Numbered from the stretch's first letter, positions 1 through 8,957 are shown. The stretch is 64,000 nucleotides of DNA from Oceanipulchritudo coccoides (GCF_010500615.1 NZ_JAAGNX010000003.1:776123-840122); one strand, 5' to 3'. Numbers and translations: made by a program. Notes: generated from the sequence alone by a model not told the origin.

Positions 1-651
1 TGGGGCGGCTTTTCGATCTTCGCCGCACGCAACTTCGGGGTGAAGATGACGGCAATCACCATTTCGGAAGCTCAATTTGAAAAAGCAAGTGCGCGAGTGC
101 TTGAGGAGGGTCTAAAGGATTCGGTCACGGTTCTTCTCAGCGACTACCGGGATATCGAAGGGCAGTTTGATGCCATCGCCTCCATTGAGATGCTCGAGGC
201 GGTCGGGCACCAATATCTCAAGGATTACTTCGCGAAATGCCATCACCTGCTCAAGCCGGCCGGCCGGGTTGGCCTGCAGGTAATTGTCTGCCCTGATTCA
301 CGCTATGACGCCATGCGCAAGTCAGTCGACTGGATCAAGAAACACATCTTTCCGGGTGGCCAGCTCCCCTCTATCAAGGCCCTCATTGATTCAGTCAATG
401 CGACTGGCGATCTATACCTGCAGCATCTCGAGAGTTTTGGCATGCACTACGCGAAAACGCTCAACATCTGGCGCGATCAATTTAACGAAAAAAGGGATGC
501 CGTCATGGATCTGGGATTTGATGAAACTTTTTTCCGTAAATGGAATTACTATCTGGCGTATTGCGAAGCGGCTTTCGCATCCCGCAATATCAATGTCTCA
601 CAGCTGATCCTCTCCCGGCCGAACAACACCGACTTTGTTCTCGAGGGCTGA
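1..651 (+). CDS. cfa: Cyclopropane-fatty-acyl-phospholipid synthase, C-terminal part (5' end outside window)
   Basis: The reading frame is open from base 1, so the gene starts upstream; 216 residues are visible. The first residues (WGGFSIFAA) match the end of the SAM-binding glycine motif of the CFA/mycolic acid synthase family. They are followed by SIEMLEAVG, which matches the family motif SIEMxEHVG, and by HIFPGGQLPS, another family signature. Known role of the family: transfer of a methylene group from S-adenosylmethionine onto the double bond of membrane phospholipid acyl chains at the inner membrane surface. The 3' end overlaps the convergent NrfD-like gene by 54 bp. The family is clear; substrate (cis-unsaturated phospholipid or another lipid) is not shown by the sequence. 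Confidence 0.9.
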   Translation, partial: WGGFSIFAARNFGVKMTAITISEAQFEKASARVLEEGLKDSVTVLLSDYRDIEGQFDAIASIEMLEAVGHQYLKDYFAKCHHLLKPAGRVGLQVIVCPDSRYDAMRKSVDWIKKHIFPGGQLPSIKALIDSVNATGDLYLQHLESFGMHYAKTLNIWRDQFNEKRDAVMDLGFDETFFRKWNYYLAYCEAAFASRNINVSQLILSRPNNTDFVLEG

Positions 652-1845
652 ATCTTCCCGCACAAGGTTGTCTTTCTCAAAAAGCAGGAATATCCCAATC
701 CTGACGAGGAGGGTAAAGATCAGGAAGCCGATGCCGAATATTCCTGCAGCTACCCGAATTTCAGTTATGCTGGGAGTATAGGCGTAAATCTGACCGAGCG
801 TGTCCGGGGTATATCCTGGGATGATCAGGGCAATCCCCTTCTCAATATATACGGAGAAGTAAATCATCACAGCGCCAAGATTCATCGTGAAAAAGTTGCG
901 TCGGGTTGCTGGCACAACAAACAAGAGAAATGCGACGACTGAAAATACCAGGGAAGTCCATGCATACCAAGCAATAGGCGACGGCTCACCATGCAGACCA
1001 AAAAAGAGATACTCGTAATGAACAACATGGTGCGTGTTCGAATAGTACTCCTTGAAAATCTCTGCTCCAAAGAGGAATAGATTGAAGCCCATCGCATAGG
1101 CCATCAGCTCCGCCACTTTGTGAATGGCATCGTCCTTTATTTCAAAACTGGTGATGCGCCGGAGAACTTGGAAGAGGATAAGCAGAACTGCTGGCCCAGA
1201 ACACAGGGCTGAGGCAAGAAAGCGCGGAGCAAGAATCGCCGAGTTCCAGTAAGGACGACTCGCCATTCCGTTGTAAAGAAACGCCGTCACCGTATGGATT
1301 CCAACAGCCAATGGAATCGATAGAATTACAAGCGGGATCACAATGCGCGTGTTGTAATGCTCTCCTTTGTAGGCCGACCATAGCAGATAGACCACGACAA
1401 ATGTATTGACCGCCAAATACGCGTTCAGGACGAGGGCATCCCATGCAAGCAGGGATGAAGGAAAATTGAGCCGCCCGATGAAGGGAATCATGTGCCAAAG
1501 GCGTTCCGGGTGCCCCATGTCAACAAGGACAAATAGAAGGCACATGATAATGGCTGATACTGCCAGGAGCTCACCGAAAATGACCACTTCCTTGATTGGT
1601 TTCCAGTTATAGACATAGGCAGGGATCACAAGCATGACGGCTGATGCGGCTACACCTACGAGAAAGGTGAAATTGCCAATATAGAATCCCCATGAAACTG
1701 AATCCCGCATGTGGGTGACGATCAGTCCTTCAGTGAATTGCCCGGCATAGGCCAGAAGCCCCTGAATAATGCAGGCAAGAAGGAAGATCACCCAGATGAA
1801 ATAAGCCGGACTTCCATTGAAGATGATTCGAAAGATTGTGCGCAT
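598..1845 (-). CDS. NrfD/PsrC-type integral membrane quinone-interacting subunit
   Basis: A 415-residue, very hydrophobic protein with about ten predicted membrane segments. It resembles the NrfD/PsrC/DsrP family, which exchanges electrons between membrane quinone and a periplasmic iron-sulfur partner. The N-terminal region has the family stretch around WGFYIGNFTFLVG and a GHPERLWHMIP segment. The start is an ATG preceded by a GAGGGA ribosome site. It is the last gene of a minus-strand operon: tetraheme cytochrome, 4Fe-4S protein, then this gene (19 bp gap). No molybdopterin catalytic subunit lies nearby, so the operon looks like a quinone:cytochrome electron-transfer module. The direction of electron flow cannot be read from the sequence. 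Confidence 0.85.
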   Translation of the reverse strand: MRTIFRIIFNGSPAYFIWVIFLLACIIQGLLAYAGQFTEGLIVTHMRDSVSWGFYIGNFTFLVGVAASAVMLVIPAYVYNWKPIKEVVIFGELLAVSAIIMCLLFVLVDMGHPERLWHMIPFIGRLNFPSSLLAWDALVLNAYLAVNTFVVVYLLWSAYKGEHYNTRIVIPLVILSIPLAVGIHTVTAFLYNGMASRPYWNSAILAPRFLASALCSGPAVLLILFQVLRRITSFEIKDDAIHKVAELMAYAMGFNLFLFGAEIFKEYYSNTHHVVHYEYLFFGLHGEPSPIAWYAWTSLVFSVVAFLLFVVPATRRNFFTMNLGAVMIYFSVYIEKGIALIIPGYTPDTLGQIYAYTPSITEIRVAAGIFGIGFLIFTLLVRIGIFLLFEKDNLVREDSALENKVGVVRPGEDQL

Positions 1846-1864
1846 GTCTGTTCCCTCTTTGAAA

Positions 1865-2779
1865 TCAGATTGAAAAATAATAGAAGAACTTCGGTTGGGT
1901 ATTAAGCTCCTCCTTCAGAATATAGATCCGATGATTCTCTAGAATGTAGCGGATCTCGCCTTTGGGATCGAGAAGGTTGCCAAACTTCCGGGCACCGACA
2001 GGGCAGACCTCAACACAGGCCGGATAACGGCCTTTGCGCGCTCGCTGAAGGCAAAATGTACACTTTTCCACAACCCCCTGGGGACGTGGACGATTGCCAA
2101 GGTACTCCGTATCAGGATTCAACTGATTCACCGGAAGGCTTGGTTTCGTCCAGTTGAAATGGCGCGCGCCGTATGGACAGGCTGTCACACAACAGCGGCA
2201 TCCAACACACCAGTCGTAATCAATGACAACGATCCCATCAGGCTCTTTCCATGTCGCCCCAACTGGACAGGATTTCACACAGGGCGGATTTTCACACTGT
2301 TGGCATTGTACCGGAAAATAGAATTTGTCTTCCTGGGGAACCTCCTCGGCATCATAATAGGCATCTGCATGCATGAGATCAATCCCCTTGGCCTTGTCCA
2401 TCTCCAACACTTGTATCCAGTGAATTTGCGGGTCGCGGGATTGATTGTTTTCCTCAACACAGGCGTAGACACAGCGACGGCAACCTATGCAACGCGAGAC
2501 ATCAAGCGCGTACCCGAACAGAACATCCTCCTGGGGAGGCGTGGTGGAAACTTTAACTTCACGATCAAAGCGCTTCTCATATCGCCGTTCCCATCTTTCC
2601 ACAGTGGAGGCAAGCTGCTCCGGCGACATCTCCCTGAAGTTGGTCTGAAAGAATGACCTCAGGGCATCTGCATCCCGTTTGCATCCAGTAGCCGTATAGG
2701 CCGCCGCAAGGGTGAACAGGGTCTTGATCGCGTCACGCCGGTTGACCTTTTCACTCTGTTTATTTTCGGGTGTGTTCAT
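1865..2779 (-). CDS. Periplasmic 4Fe-4S ferredoxin-type electron transfer subunit (NrfC/DsrO-like)
   Basis: A 304-residue protein with an N-terminal twin-arginine-like signal (NRRDAIKTLFTLAAAY), suggesting export in folded form. After it come several 4Fe-4S ferredoxin-type cysteine groups: CIGCRRCVYAC, CQQCENPPCVKSCP, CVGCRCCVTACP and CTFCLQRARKG followed by CVEVCP. This arrangement is typical of the four-cluster NrfC/DmsB/DsrO family. Its start codon overlaps the stop of the upstream tetraheme cytochrome gene by 4 bp (ATGA), with a GGAGGAA ribosome site upstream. It should pass electrons between the NrfD-like membrane subunit and the heme subunit. Confidence 0.9.
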   Translation of the reverse strand: MNTPENKQSEKVNRRDAIKTLFTLAAAYTATGCKRDADALRSFFQTNFREMSPEQLASTVERWERRYEKRFDREVKVSTTPPQEDVLFGYALDVSRCIGCRRCVYACVEENNQSRDPQIHWIQVLEMDKAKGIDLMHADAYYDAEEVPQEDKFYFPVQCQQCENPPCVKSCPVGATWKEPDGIVVIDYDWCVGCRCCVTACPYGARHFNWTKPSLPVNQLNPDTEYLGNRPRPQGVVEKCTFCLQRARKGRYPACVEVCPVGARKFGNLLDPKGEIRYILENHRIYILKEELNTQPKFFYYFSI

Positions 2780-3315
2780 CGTATTTCCTCCTGGCGCACC
2801 GGGGCTGGAAGGGGCGCAATTGGCTTAAAACTCGGAGAGTGCGGATCATGGCAACTGGCACAAAGGAGATATTCCTTTTTCCCCGACCACGAGCCGGTCC
2901 GGCGTCCATGGTCGCCGGCCTTCCACCCCTTGAGCTGTTGGGCGTGGCATTGCCCGCAAAGGCGATAGGATTCATCAAAGGGAAGAAGACGTCCGTCAGC
3001 AAGGTGGAGCATGTCCCGGTTCTGCGCATCGTGGCAGTCAAGGCACCATCGGTTTTCCTCATCGTGATCGAAGTCGACTGTGTCATGAAAGTCCACTACG
3101 CGAGGGGTACGGTCTACTTCATCATCTTCCATGTGGCAATCTGAACAGGGAAAGATGCCTTCCGAGAAAGGCGGGGGAGCCACTGCAATCAATTCCTCCT
3201 CGTTCGGAAGCAATGGTTCGGGATCGGAAGGAACCGCTTCTTTGAAAGCGCTTAAAACGGAAACAGCGACTGTCACTATTCCGCAGGTAAAAATAATCTT
3301 TTGTGATAAGTTCAT
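2776..3315 (-). CDS. Tetraheme c-type cytochrome of the NrfCD-like operon
   Basis: The ATG at 3315 gives a 179-residue protein with a hydrophobic N-terminal segment (signal peptide or anchor). A longer in-frame ORF extends upstream to 3558 but runs into the divergent cytochrome gene and looks non-coding. Four CxxCH heme-binding motifs are visible: CSDCH, CLDCH, CGQCH and CASCH. The rest is rich in His and Met, which could supply distal ligands. It is the first gene of the three-gene redox operon and overlaps the next by 4 bp, implying translational coupling. The likely role is to receive electrons from, or deliver them to, the FeS/NrfD subunits in the periplasm. The partner enzyme is unknown. 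Confidence 0.87.
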   Translation of the reverse strand: MNLSQKIIFTCGIVTVAVSVLSAFKEAVPSDPEPLLPNEEELIAVAPPPFSEGIFPCSDCHMEDDEVDRTPRVVDFHDTVDFDHDEENRWCLDCHDAQNRDMLHLADGRLLPFDESYRLCGQCHAQQLKGWKAGDHGRRTGSWSGKKEYLLCASCHDPHSPSFKPIAPLPAPVRQEEIR

Positions 3316-3397
3316 GGTAAAGTTACGGCTGGCCCCTTGCAATGCGCGAGAGATCAACAGCATTGACAGGAAACCGAGAACCCAACAGGCTGAATCT

Positions 3398-3739
3398 ATG
3401 AAGACTCCATTTATATGCCTCGTTTCCCTTATGGCTCTGGCCTCCGTTCCACTTGTTGCCAATGCAAATTCTGGAGAGGAGCTGTGGATGAAAAACTGTA
3501 AGAAATGCCACGGCGAGGACGGCGACGGTGACACAGTAATGGGCAAAAAGTTTTCCATCCGTGACTATACCGATCCTGCAGTCCAGGAAAGCATAACCGA
3601 CGAGGATATTGTTGCCGCAGTCACCGATGGCTTGAAAAATGAGAAGGGCAAAAAAGTGATGCTGGCTTTCGGAAGCAAACTCACTGAAGAGGAGATTTCC
3701 AGTGTTGCGGCTTACGTCCGCACCCTTTCCCCCGAATAA
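3398..3739 (+). CDS. Small monoheme cytochrome c (class I, exported)
   Basis: The ATG at 3398 gives 113 residues with a clear signal peptide (MKTPFICLVSLMALASVPLVA). One heme site, CKKCH, follows; the later Met in KKVMLAFGSKL is the expected axial ligand, and the C-terminal helix (EEISSVAAYVRTL) is typical of class I cytochromes c. The ORF is open further upstream (from 3131), but that part is antisense to the tetraheme gene and lacks coding character. The gene is divergent from the tetraheme/FeS/NrfD operon with about 80 bp between starts. The two may share a control region, and the protein may be the soluble electron carrier for that complex (inference). Confidence 0.88.
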   Translation: MKTPFICLVSLMALASVPLVANANSGEELWMKNCKKCHGEDGDGDTVMGKKFSIRDYTDPAVQESITDEDIVAAVTDGLKNEKGKKVMLAFGSKLTEEEISSVAAYVRTLSPE

Positions 3740-3771
3740 CCATCCCTGACTTAAGGACAATCCAAGTACGA

Positions 3772-5481
3772 TCATTCTGCTTCCTCCTTGGTGCCTTCCC
3801 TGGCCTTTCGCTTTGCACGCGAGATCGTAAAAACTAGTGATACGACAAGCATCAGGGACCCGAGGATAAGGAAGGAGAGAATTCGGTACTGCGGCTCAAG
3901 CTGGCGGGTCCCGACAATCATCACATAGAGGGCTGTGAGCAGAAGTGTCAGATGTCCCATCCAGCGATACCGCCTGTTTCGGATAATCCAGTTCATCGCA
4001 TAATAAAAGAGAGCCACTCCCGCCCATGCGACGACCACATAAGCCCCGGGTACCAGATAATACAGCGCATATGGGAAAGCGAAAAAGGCGATAACGAGAT
4101 AAATAATTCGCATCAGATCAGTCTTCAATGCCAGCCGGTCTTTCTGCAGGTTTAAGATTCTCGCACTGAATAGTGCCACCGCGCCAAACCCGATGCTCAT
4201 CCCCTGCTCCTGCTTGGTCAGGGCAGTGTAGGCAATAAGGATACTGATAAAAATCAGGCAGTTGCTCACAACAATGAACCGTGAACGAAAGTAGATGGCT
4301 GTGGCGATCACCACCAGGCTTTGCAGCGATAGAGCGACGAAAACCTCGGGAACCGGAAAGGCCTTGATCAGTGCAAAGCTCAGAGCCATGTAACCGGTCA
4401 TCGCATAGATAAATGTCGAAAACCAGCTCTGCTCGCGCTTCCAGTAAACCAATGAAAGGGAAAGAAACAGGATGAACGCCGCAATGTGTGAAACCAGAAA
4501 GGCCTCTTTGTAGGCAAACAGGTTATGCAGGAAGAAGAGGCCAAATCCGAAGGCGCAGATCAGTAGCCCGGTAATCTGGACGGGCGCGTCCTCCACCTCT
4601 CGATGCTCCCGCATCATGACGATAACCGTCGAACCCATAATCCAAATCAGGACAAAGATGAGGGCCCAGCGACTCTCGTCTACGATTTTAAATTCATTCC
4701 CGAGCACCGGGTTATTTGTCGCCCAAACCGCATAGGTAGCCATGGCCAACATGAAGCTCACGGGCACAAGCATCCGCCATCCGCATTTCAATTGCGCCCA
4801 TCCCGCAACCCCCACCAACAGCGTTGTGAGGGAAAGTAAAAACAAGGTCGAGCCACTCACCACAGCCGTTCCAAACCCGGTAATCAGGGCAAGGATAAAC
4901 AAATGAGGTGAACTACGCCTCCAGGCTAGAACAAGGTTGATTCCCAGCACCACTAGAAGAATGCCCCGGCCAGCCAGAGAACTCGTCTCCATGGCAGGTG
5001 GATTGCCGAAGAAAAATAAGCGCAAAGCTGAAAAAAAGAGGAGAAGCATCCCAGCCCCTCGCAAATACTTGCTGATCGTTTCAAACGATTTTCGGGCCAC
5101 CCTTGCTAAACCGAACGTCAAAAGGCTCAGGGTTGCCCCAACCGCAGATGGCACTGCGGATGGCAAGCCCTCAAAGGGCAAAGAAAGCGCAAACCCAACG
5201 CCAATCGCCATGACCACAATTCCGATCACGGCAAACCAGTTCTGACCAACTTCAAATTCGAGGGATTCGCGTTTCTGAAGCATCTCTGCCGCAGGGTGGT
5301 CCGAGACCCGCTCCTCAGGAACACCGCTATGAGACCTTGCTTCCACTGGTTCCAACCCCAGTCGCTCCTCCACCCGCCTCATCCGTCGGCACAACTCCAC
5401 CACTGCGGCCCTCAAGTCGCTTTCGGAGGAATAGTCTGATTCTTGGTAGGTCATCGGCGGGGTTGAGTCCGATGGGGGCAA
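3772..5481 (-). CDS. DUF2339-family polytopic membrane protein
   Basis: A 569-residue protein with a short N-terminal helical region (LRAAVVELCRRMRRVEERLGL) followed by many membrane segments. The stretch FEVGQNWFAVIGIVVMAIGV matches the pattern that begins the membrane part of DUF2339 proteins. Function of the family is unknown. The longest frame begins with TTG at 5481; an ATG nine codons in (5454) is an equally good start, and neither has a clear ribosome-binding site. The C-terminus is basic and charged. It converges on the small cytochrome gene with a 32 bp gap. Confidence 0.75.
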   Translation of the reverse strand: MPPSDSTPPMTYQESDYSSESDLRAAVVELCRRMRRVEERLGLEPVEARSHSGVPEERVSDHPAAEMLQKRESLEFEVGQNWFAVIGIVVMAIGVGFALSLPFEGLPSAVPSAVGATLSLLTFGLARVARKSFETISKYLRGAGMLLLFFSALRLFFFGNPPAMETSSLAGRGILLVVLGINLVLAWRRSSPHLFILALITGFGTAVVSGSTLFLLSLTTLLVGVAGWAQLKCGWRMLVPVSFMLAMATYAVWATNNPVLGNEFKIVDESRWALIFVLIWIMGSTVIVMMREHREVEDAPVQITGLLICAFGFGLFFLHNLFAYKEAFLVSHIAAFILFLSLSLVYWKREQSWFSTFIYAMTGYMALSFALIKAFPVPEVFVALSLQSLVVIATAIYFRSRFIVVSNCLIFISILIAYTALTKQEQGMSIGFGAVALFSARILNLQKDRLALKTDLMRIIYLVIAFFAFPYALYYLVPGAYVVVAWAGVALFYYAMNWIIRNRRYRWMGHLTLLLTALYVMIVGTRQLEPQYRILSFLILGSLMLVVSLVFTISRAKRKAREGTKEEAE

Positions 5482-5695
5482 CTATAGTATGGAACACTTC
5501 ACCTCGGGGCTGGGATATTAGAATCAATGCCAAAGCCTTAAGGCAGGCATTAGAATGTCGAATGCCTTGTCACTCTTCAAGCCCATAACCGCCCCTTGCA
5601 CCCCCTCTACCGAAATCAAATCCCATATTACCATTTTGCAGGATTGCCTTGACCCCGACTCACTCATCCATTCAAGCTAAGAGTTCGTTTTAAGG

Positions 5696-5772
5696 CGGGC
5701 TGTGGCGCAGTCTGGTAGCGCACTTGCATGGGGTGCAAGGGGTCGCTGGTTCGAATCCAGTCAGCCCGACCA
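5696..5772 (+). tRNA. tRNA-Pro (anticodon GGG)
   Basis: A 77-nt cloverleaf with acceptor arms CGGGCTG and CAGCCCG, discriminator A and an encoded CCA end. The anticodon stem CTTGC/GCAAG encloses the loop ATGGGGT, giving anticodon GGG (codon CCC). The T arm reads CTGGTTCGAATCCAG. The approximately 214 bp upstream, back to the DUF2339 gene, hold no gene that I can support. Confidence 0.97.
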
Positions 5773-5801
5773 TTGCCTCCGACCAATCCAACCGCCGTGG
5801 C

Positions 5802-7448
5802 TCAGGGAATAGGGACAAAAACCCAGCCCATTCCATCCATCGCAGTTATGCCTGGGACGTATAGCCAGGATGAAAGGGAGAATGACCAGATCCAGGGGGC
5901 AGTTCGTACATGGAGCAATCCCAGCCAGGAACCGCTGTCCACATACTCATCCAACAGGAGGGGGAAGCTTCCCCACATTGAGGCACCAGTATCCGAGCTG
6001 AGGTGGACTTGCATTGTCTTGCTGGAATCCAGATTAAAGCGGCTCACCGTCACTTCCTCGCCGTTGCGGACCGTAACTTCATATTCACCCTTGTTCCCGC
6101 GAAGCTCTATTCTTCCCGATGTATCTGTACTTTGGATACTCTCCGTATAATACCGTATCCTGTTGAGATAATACCAGACAAGACCGTTTAGTTTGACTGA
6201 GCCATCGTAGTCGCACAGGGCGGATGAATCATCGCTCATGTAGGTCCACGCGTTCAGACCAGTCACCATCGGGTGACTGTAAAAGGCGGTCATGATCTCT
6301 TCCGTCATCTGCGCCCGTAATTGCTCGTCAGGATAAAACCCTGCGCGGTCATTTTCCTTAATCTCAAACTCCGTCCCTGCCATCTCCAACCCATAGGCTT
6401 GGGAGAATTCTTCCAAACGATCGTAGATGATCCCTGGATCAATATGCTCCCATTTGAAACGTGATTGAAAACCAAGTCCACTGATCGGTCCACCGTCACT
6501 GATTATCCGGTCAACGCTGGCCTTGTAGATGTCGCGACGAGTCGTGTAATAGTCGAAATCCAGCGACTCTGATTTGGCTGAAATAATCTGGTTCTCGTTG
6601 AGAAAGAACTCACACCCTGGAAGCACTGCCTCAGTTTCGGCTATCTTGAACCACTCGGCCATCTCTCCATAGCCCAGCAAGTCTTGTACGCGGAAGTTTC
6701 CTCGCGGTTCATTAATGACATCCCATTCATATACGGGCCACTTTGAGGCCCAATCGGTGATCATTGCATCAATATTTGCCTTCAGGATCGCCTTGAGCGC
6801 ATCGACAGTCCCGGGAGTTTCCCCATTGGCGATGGCCGCTTCGACATCCTCGACATCCGAGAGGATATCCGCCGGCAAATGATTGTTGCCTGTATTTCCC
6901 GGCCAGATCAGAAGATGCCCGCGCACAGGCAGGTCATTCGCCTGGGCCCATTCGAAAAAGCCGGGCAGCAAGTACTCATTCCCGTTCCTGAGCTTCGGCT
7001 TGAGTCCGTTGTTTAATCCGGCAGTATTAAACATCTTCAGGGCCAGGGATTGGTACCGTTCCGTCGTGATCCGTAGATTTCCTGTTTCGTTGAACATGTC
7101 CCGCAGGCCAAGGACTCCGCCAAAGTTAAAGCCATTACTCAATAACTTGACTTCAACCACTGCGCCGGAAACAGGCATCCCGTTGCGATCAAGGACTTCA
7201 ATTGCCAAGTCAGCCCTGCGATGGGTTTCGATGCGTTGCTCCGCGTCGCGGCGCCACTGCGGCTTCTGGCCGTCAGGCTTGACGATGGATCCAAGCTCGA
7301 GAATTTCTTCGGCACTCAGCCTGATGCCCAGATCGCTCTCCATCTTCTCTATTTCCCAAGGACTTAAGGTTCCGCCCAAGAGCATTGATGGGGCGGATAA
7401 GCCGATTAGCAGGCTGACAAAGGGAATGAGTAAAGGGGTATTCAACAT
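5802..7448 (-). CDS. Secreted GH10 endo-beta-xylanase with C-terminal Trp-rich module
   Basis: Start chosen at the ATG at 7448 (548 residues), which begins directly with a signal peptide (MLNTPLLIPFVSLLIGLSAP); the open frame continues upstream to 7607 without coding character. The catalytic domain of glycoside hydrolase family 10 carries the acid/base motif WDVINEP (Glu247) and the nucleophile motif GTEFEI (Glu360). The family hydrolyses beta-1,4-xylan internally. Residues 491-548 form a short Trp-rich tail (MWGSF, GSWLG, APWIWSF, GWVFVP) that resembles tails in three other exported proteins of this window. The gene lies 83 bp downstream of the CAP-domain gene on the same strand, so co-transcription is possible. 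Confidence 0.92.
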   Translation of the reverse strand: MLNTPLLIPFVSLLIGLSAPSMLLGGTLSPWEIEKMESDLGIRLSAEEILELGSIVKPDGQKPQWRRDAEQRIETHRRADLAIEVLDRNGMPVSGAVVEVKLLSNGFNFGGVLGLRDMFNETGNLRITTERYQSLALKMFNTAGLNNGLKPKLRNGNEYLLPGFFEWAQANDLPVRGHLLIWPGNTGNNHLPADILSDVEDVEAAIANGETPGTVDALKAILKANIDAMITDWASKWPVYEWDVINEPRGNFRVQDLLGYGEMAEWFKIAETEAVLPGCEFFLNENQIISAKSESLDFDYYTTRRDIYKASVDRIISDGGPISGLGFQSRFKWEHIDPGIIYDRLEEFSQAYGLEMAGTEFEIKENDRAGFYPDEQLRAQMTEEIMTAFYSHPMVTGLNAWTYMSDDSSALCDYDGSVKLNGLVWYYLNRIRYYTESIQSTDTSGRIELRGNKGEYEVTVRNGEEVTVSRFNLDSSKTMQVHLSSDTGASMWGSFPLLLDEYVDSGSWLGLLHVRTAPWIWSFSLSSWLYVPGITAMDGMGWVFVPIP

Positions 7449-7531
7449 CGAAGGAACAAGCCTTTCAGAATTCCCTTTACGTGCAAATCCTTCCGTAATG
7501 CACACTGTTGCGGAGGCAATGTTGCCCCGCT

Positions 7532-8692
7532 TCAGTAACCCACCCAACCAGCATTCTCGCCAAGCTGGTAAAGGATATCCGGATGGCTGGTGGATGACCA
7601 AGCCCATGTGCCGGTGTATGGATTGAAGAAGTAAAGATCCCCGGATGCGCTGAGAGAATGAAAGCGGAAACCGGATTTGCTATTGTAGACCCAGCTCGAT
7701 TCAGGCTGCGTGAACAAGCCAAACCAATCAAGGGAGTACCAGTCTTCCGTTTGGGGTACAGCGAGTGAAAAGGGGTCCACCACATCATCAACACCAATCA
7801 CAAAATCCAATTTGACATTAGTTCCACCCGGCAAATCCACAGACTTGATTGTAGTCACTAATCCATTACCTGAAAATACCACTTCAAGGGTTTTGGGTCC
7901 AAGACCGACTGGGAAGGCATATCCACCTGAGGAACTCGTCACGGCAAACCATGAACCCGAATCGGGGACAATTTCAATTCCCCCGACACCTTCACCGGGT
8001 GTGTAGAATCCATTCCCATCAAGATCTTCATAGACCACGCCAGTTAGGAAATGACTATCCGGCACAGGGGATCCCCCGCTAAATCCGAAATTCTGTGTCA
8101 TGAGGGAGCTGACCGGATACTCGGATCCGTCAAGGACATAGGCTCCAATAGCTTCGCCAATTCCAACCTCATCGAATTCTGGTCCAAGGATATTTTCGCG
8201 GTGATCGGCACTGAGGAACAAGCCCTCATGATGGAAATTTATCGTCGAAGTGCGTTGTCCTGATTTCCATCCAAGGAAGGCAGCGATATTCTCACCGGTG
8301 CCCCATGACCCCTCAAGCGGGTAGCCAAAGTCGATCATACGCTGTGTCGGTGACGTGTTGTCCTGCCCAAGGTGGGAAAAAGTATCATTATCGACCATCC
8401 ACTGGCTATGTGCTCGTGATGAGACAATGAGAAATGGATTCAGGACTAGTGGTTGCTTCGGTGCCGAAGTGATCGCGCCTTCCGTCAGACCTTCATTTAA
8501 GTCGGCAAGCCCGTAACGGCTCGCTTCGGCGATCGGGTCGGCCCGGGCACGGTTGACCAATTCAAGCAGGTACTGCTCCCAATCAGTGGGGTCACCTTGA
8601 TAATAAGCGCTTTGTACAGCGTCGGTTCTACTTCCGGAAAGGAAGAGCGCGAAGCAAACAAGCACTAAATGAAACTGTGGTCGAACGGACAT
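7532..8692 (-). CDS. Secreted CAP/SCP-domain protein with SdrD B-like domain and Trp-rich tail
   Basis: A 386-residue protein with a signal peptide (residues 1 to about 27). Residues about 35-203 form a CAP (SCP/PR-1) domain, with His95 in RAHSQWM, the GENI motif at 133-136 and HRENIL at 164-169. Residues about 216-300 look like a SdrD B/Cna B-type beta domain (VYEDLDGNGFYTPGEGVGG). Residues 316-386 are a Trp/Tyr-rich module (DWYSLDWFGLFTQP, WVYN, YFFNPYTGTWAWSS). Bacterial CAP proteins are of mostly unknown activity, so the role is not assigned. The gene is divergent from the GEVED protein gene and may be co-transcribed with the GH10 gene downstream. Confidence 0.85.
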   Translation of the reverse strand: MSVRPQFHLVLVCFALFLSGSRTDAVQSAYYQGDPTDWEQYLLELVNRARADPIAEASRYGLADLNEGLTEGAITSAPKQPLVLNPFLIVSSRAHSQWMVDNDTFSHLGQDNTSPTQRMIDFGYPLEGSWGTGENIAAFLGWKSGQRTSTINFHHEGLFLSADHRENILGPEFDEVGIGEAIGAYVLDGSEYPVSSLMTQNFGFSGGSPVPDSHFLTGVVYEDLDGNGFYTPGEGVGGIEIVPDSGSWFAVTSSSGGYAFPVGLGPKTLEVVFSGNGLVTTIKSVDLPGGTNVKLDFVIGVDDVVDPFSLAVPQTEDWYSLDWFGLFTQPESSWVYNSKSGFRFHSLSASGDLYFFNPYTGTWAWSSTSHPDILYQLGENAGWVGY

Positions 8693-8776
8693 AATGGGTT
8701 AACAACTCAATAACCATTATGAATTGGCCCAGCCAGTGATCAATGCATAACCGCTTGTCTCGCGCCAAATGAGGCA

Positions 8777-8849
8777 TTTTGACAAGCCTTTGACAGGGTA
8801 GCGCACAACATGTCAAAAGAGTATAAAAAGATCTGTCTTCTTCGAAGAC
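8777..8849. promoter_or_regulatory. Inverted repeats in the divergent CAP/GEVED intergenic region
   Basis: The 265-bp region between the divergent genes (8693-8957) contains no gene. It holds TTTTGACA at 8777-8784 and TTTGACA at 8789-8795, both facing TGTCAAAA at 8811-8818, an operator-like arrangement. It also holds a short perfect hairpin, GTCTTC-TTC-GAAGAC, at 8835-8849. A TATAAA lies just after the inverted repeat at 8822. Function as operator or promoter is inference only. Confidence 0.3.
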
Positions 8850-8957
8850 TTTTGAAAGACATGGAACCTTCTCAAGAATTGACTCCATAACGGGTCTTTG
8901 CTTCAACTCAACCGTTGGACCATTAACCCCTGTTTTCGTACCCGCTCATCACCCATT

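Noticed and set aside
2159..2656. A 165-codon open frame on the plus strand over the FeS subunit gene
   Set aside because: The opposite strand encodes four clear 4Fe-4S cysteine groups; the plus-strand translation has no signal, domain or coding pattern.
3131..3397. An upstream extension of the small cytochrome c gene
   Set aside because: It would overlap the tetraheme gene and put about 90 residues before a perfect signal peptide at 3398.
5482..5695. A small gene or RNA between the DUF2339 gene and tRNA-Pro
   Set aside because: I found no frame with coding features and no recognisable structured RNA in this 214-bp stretch.
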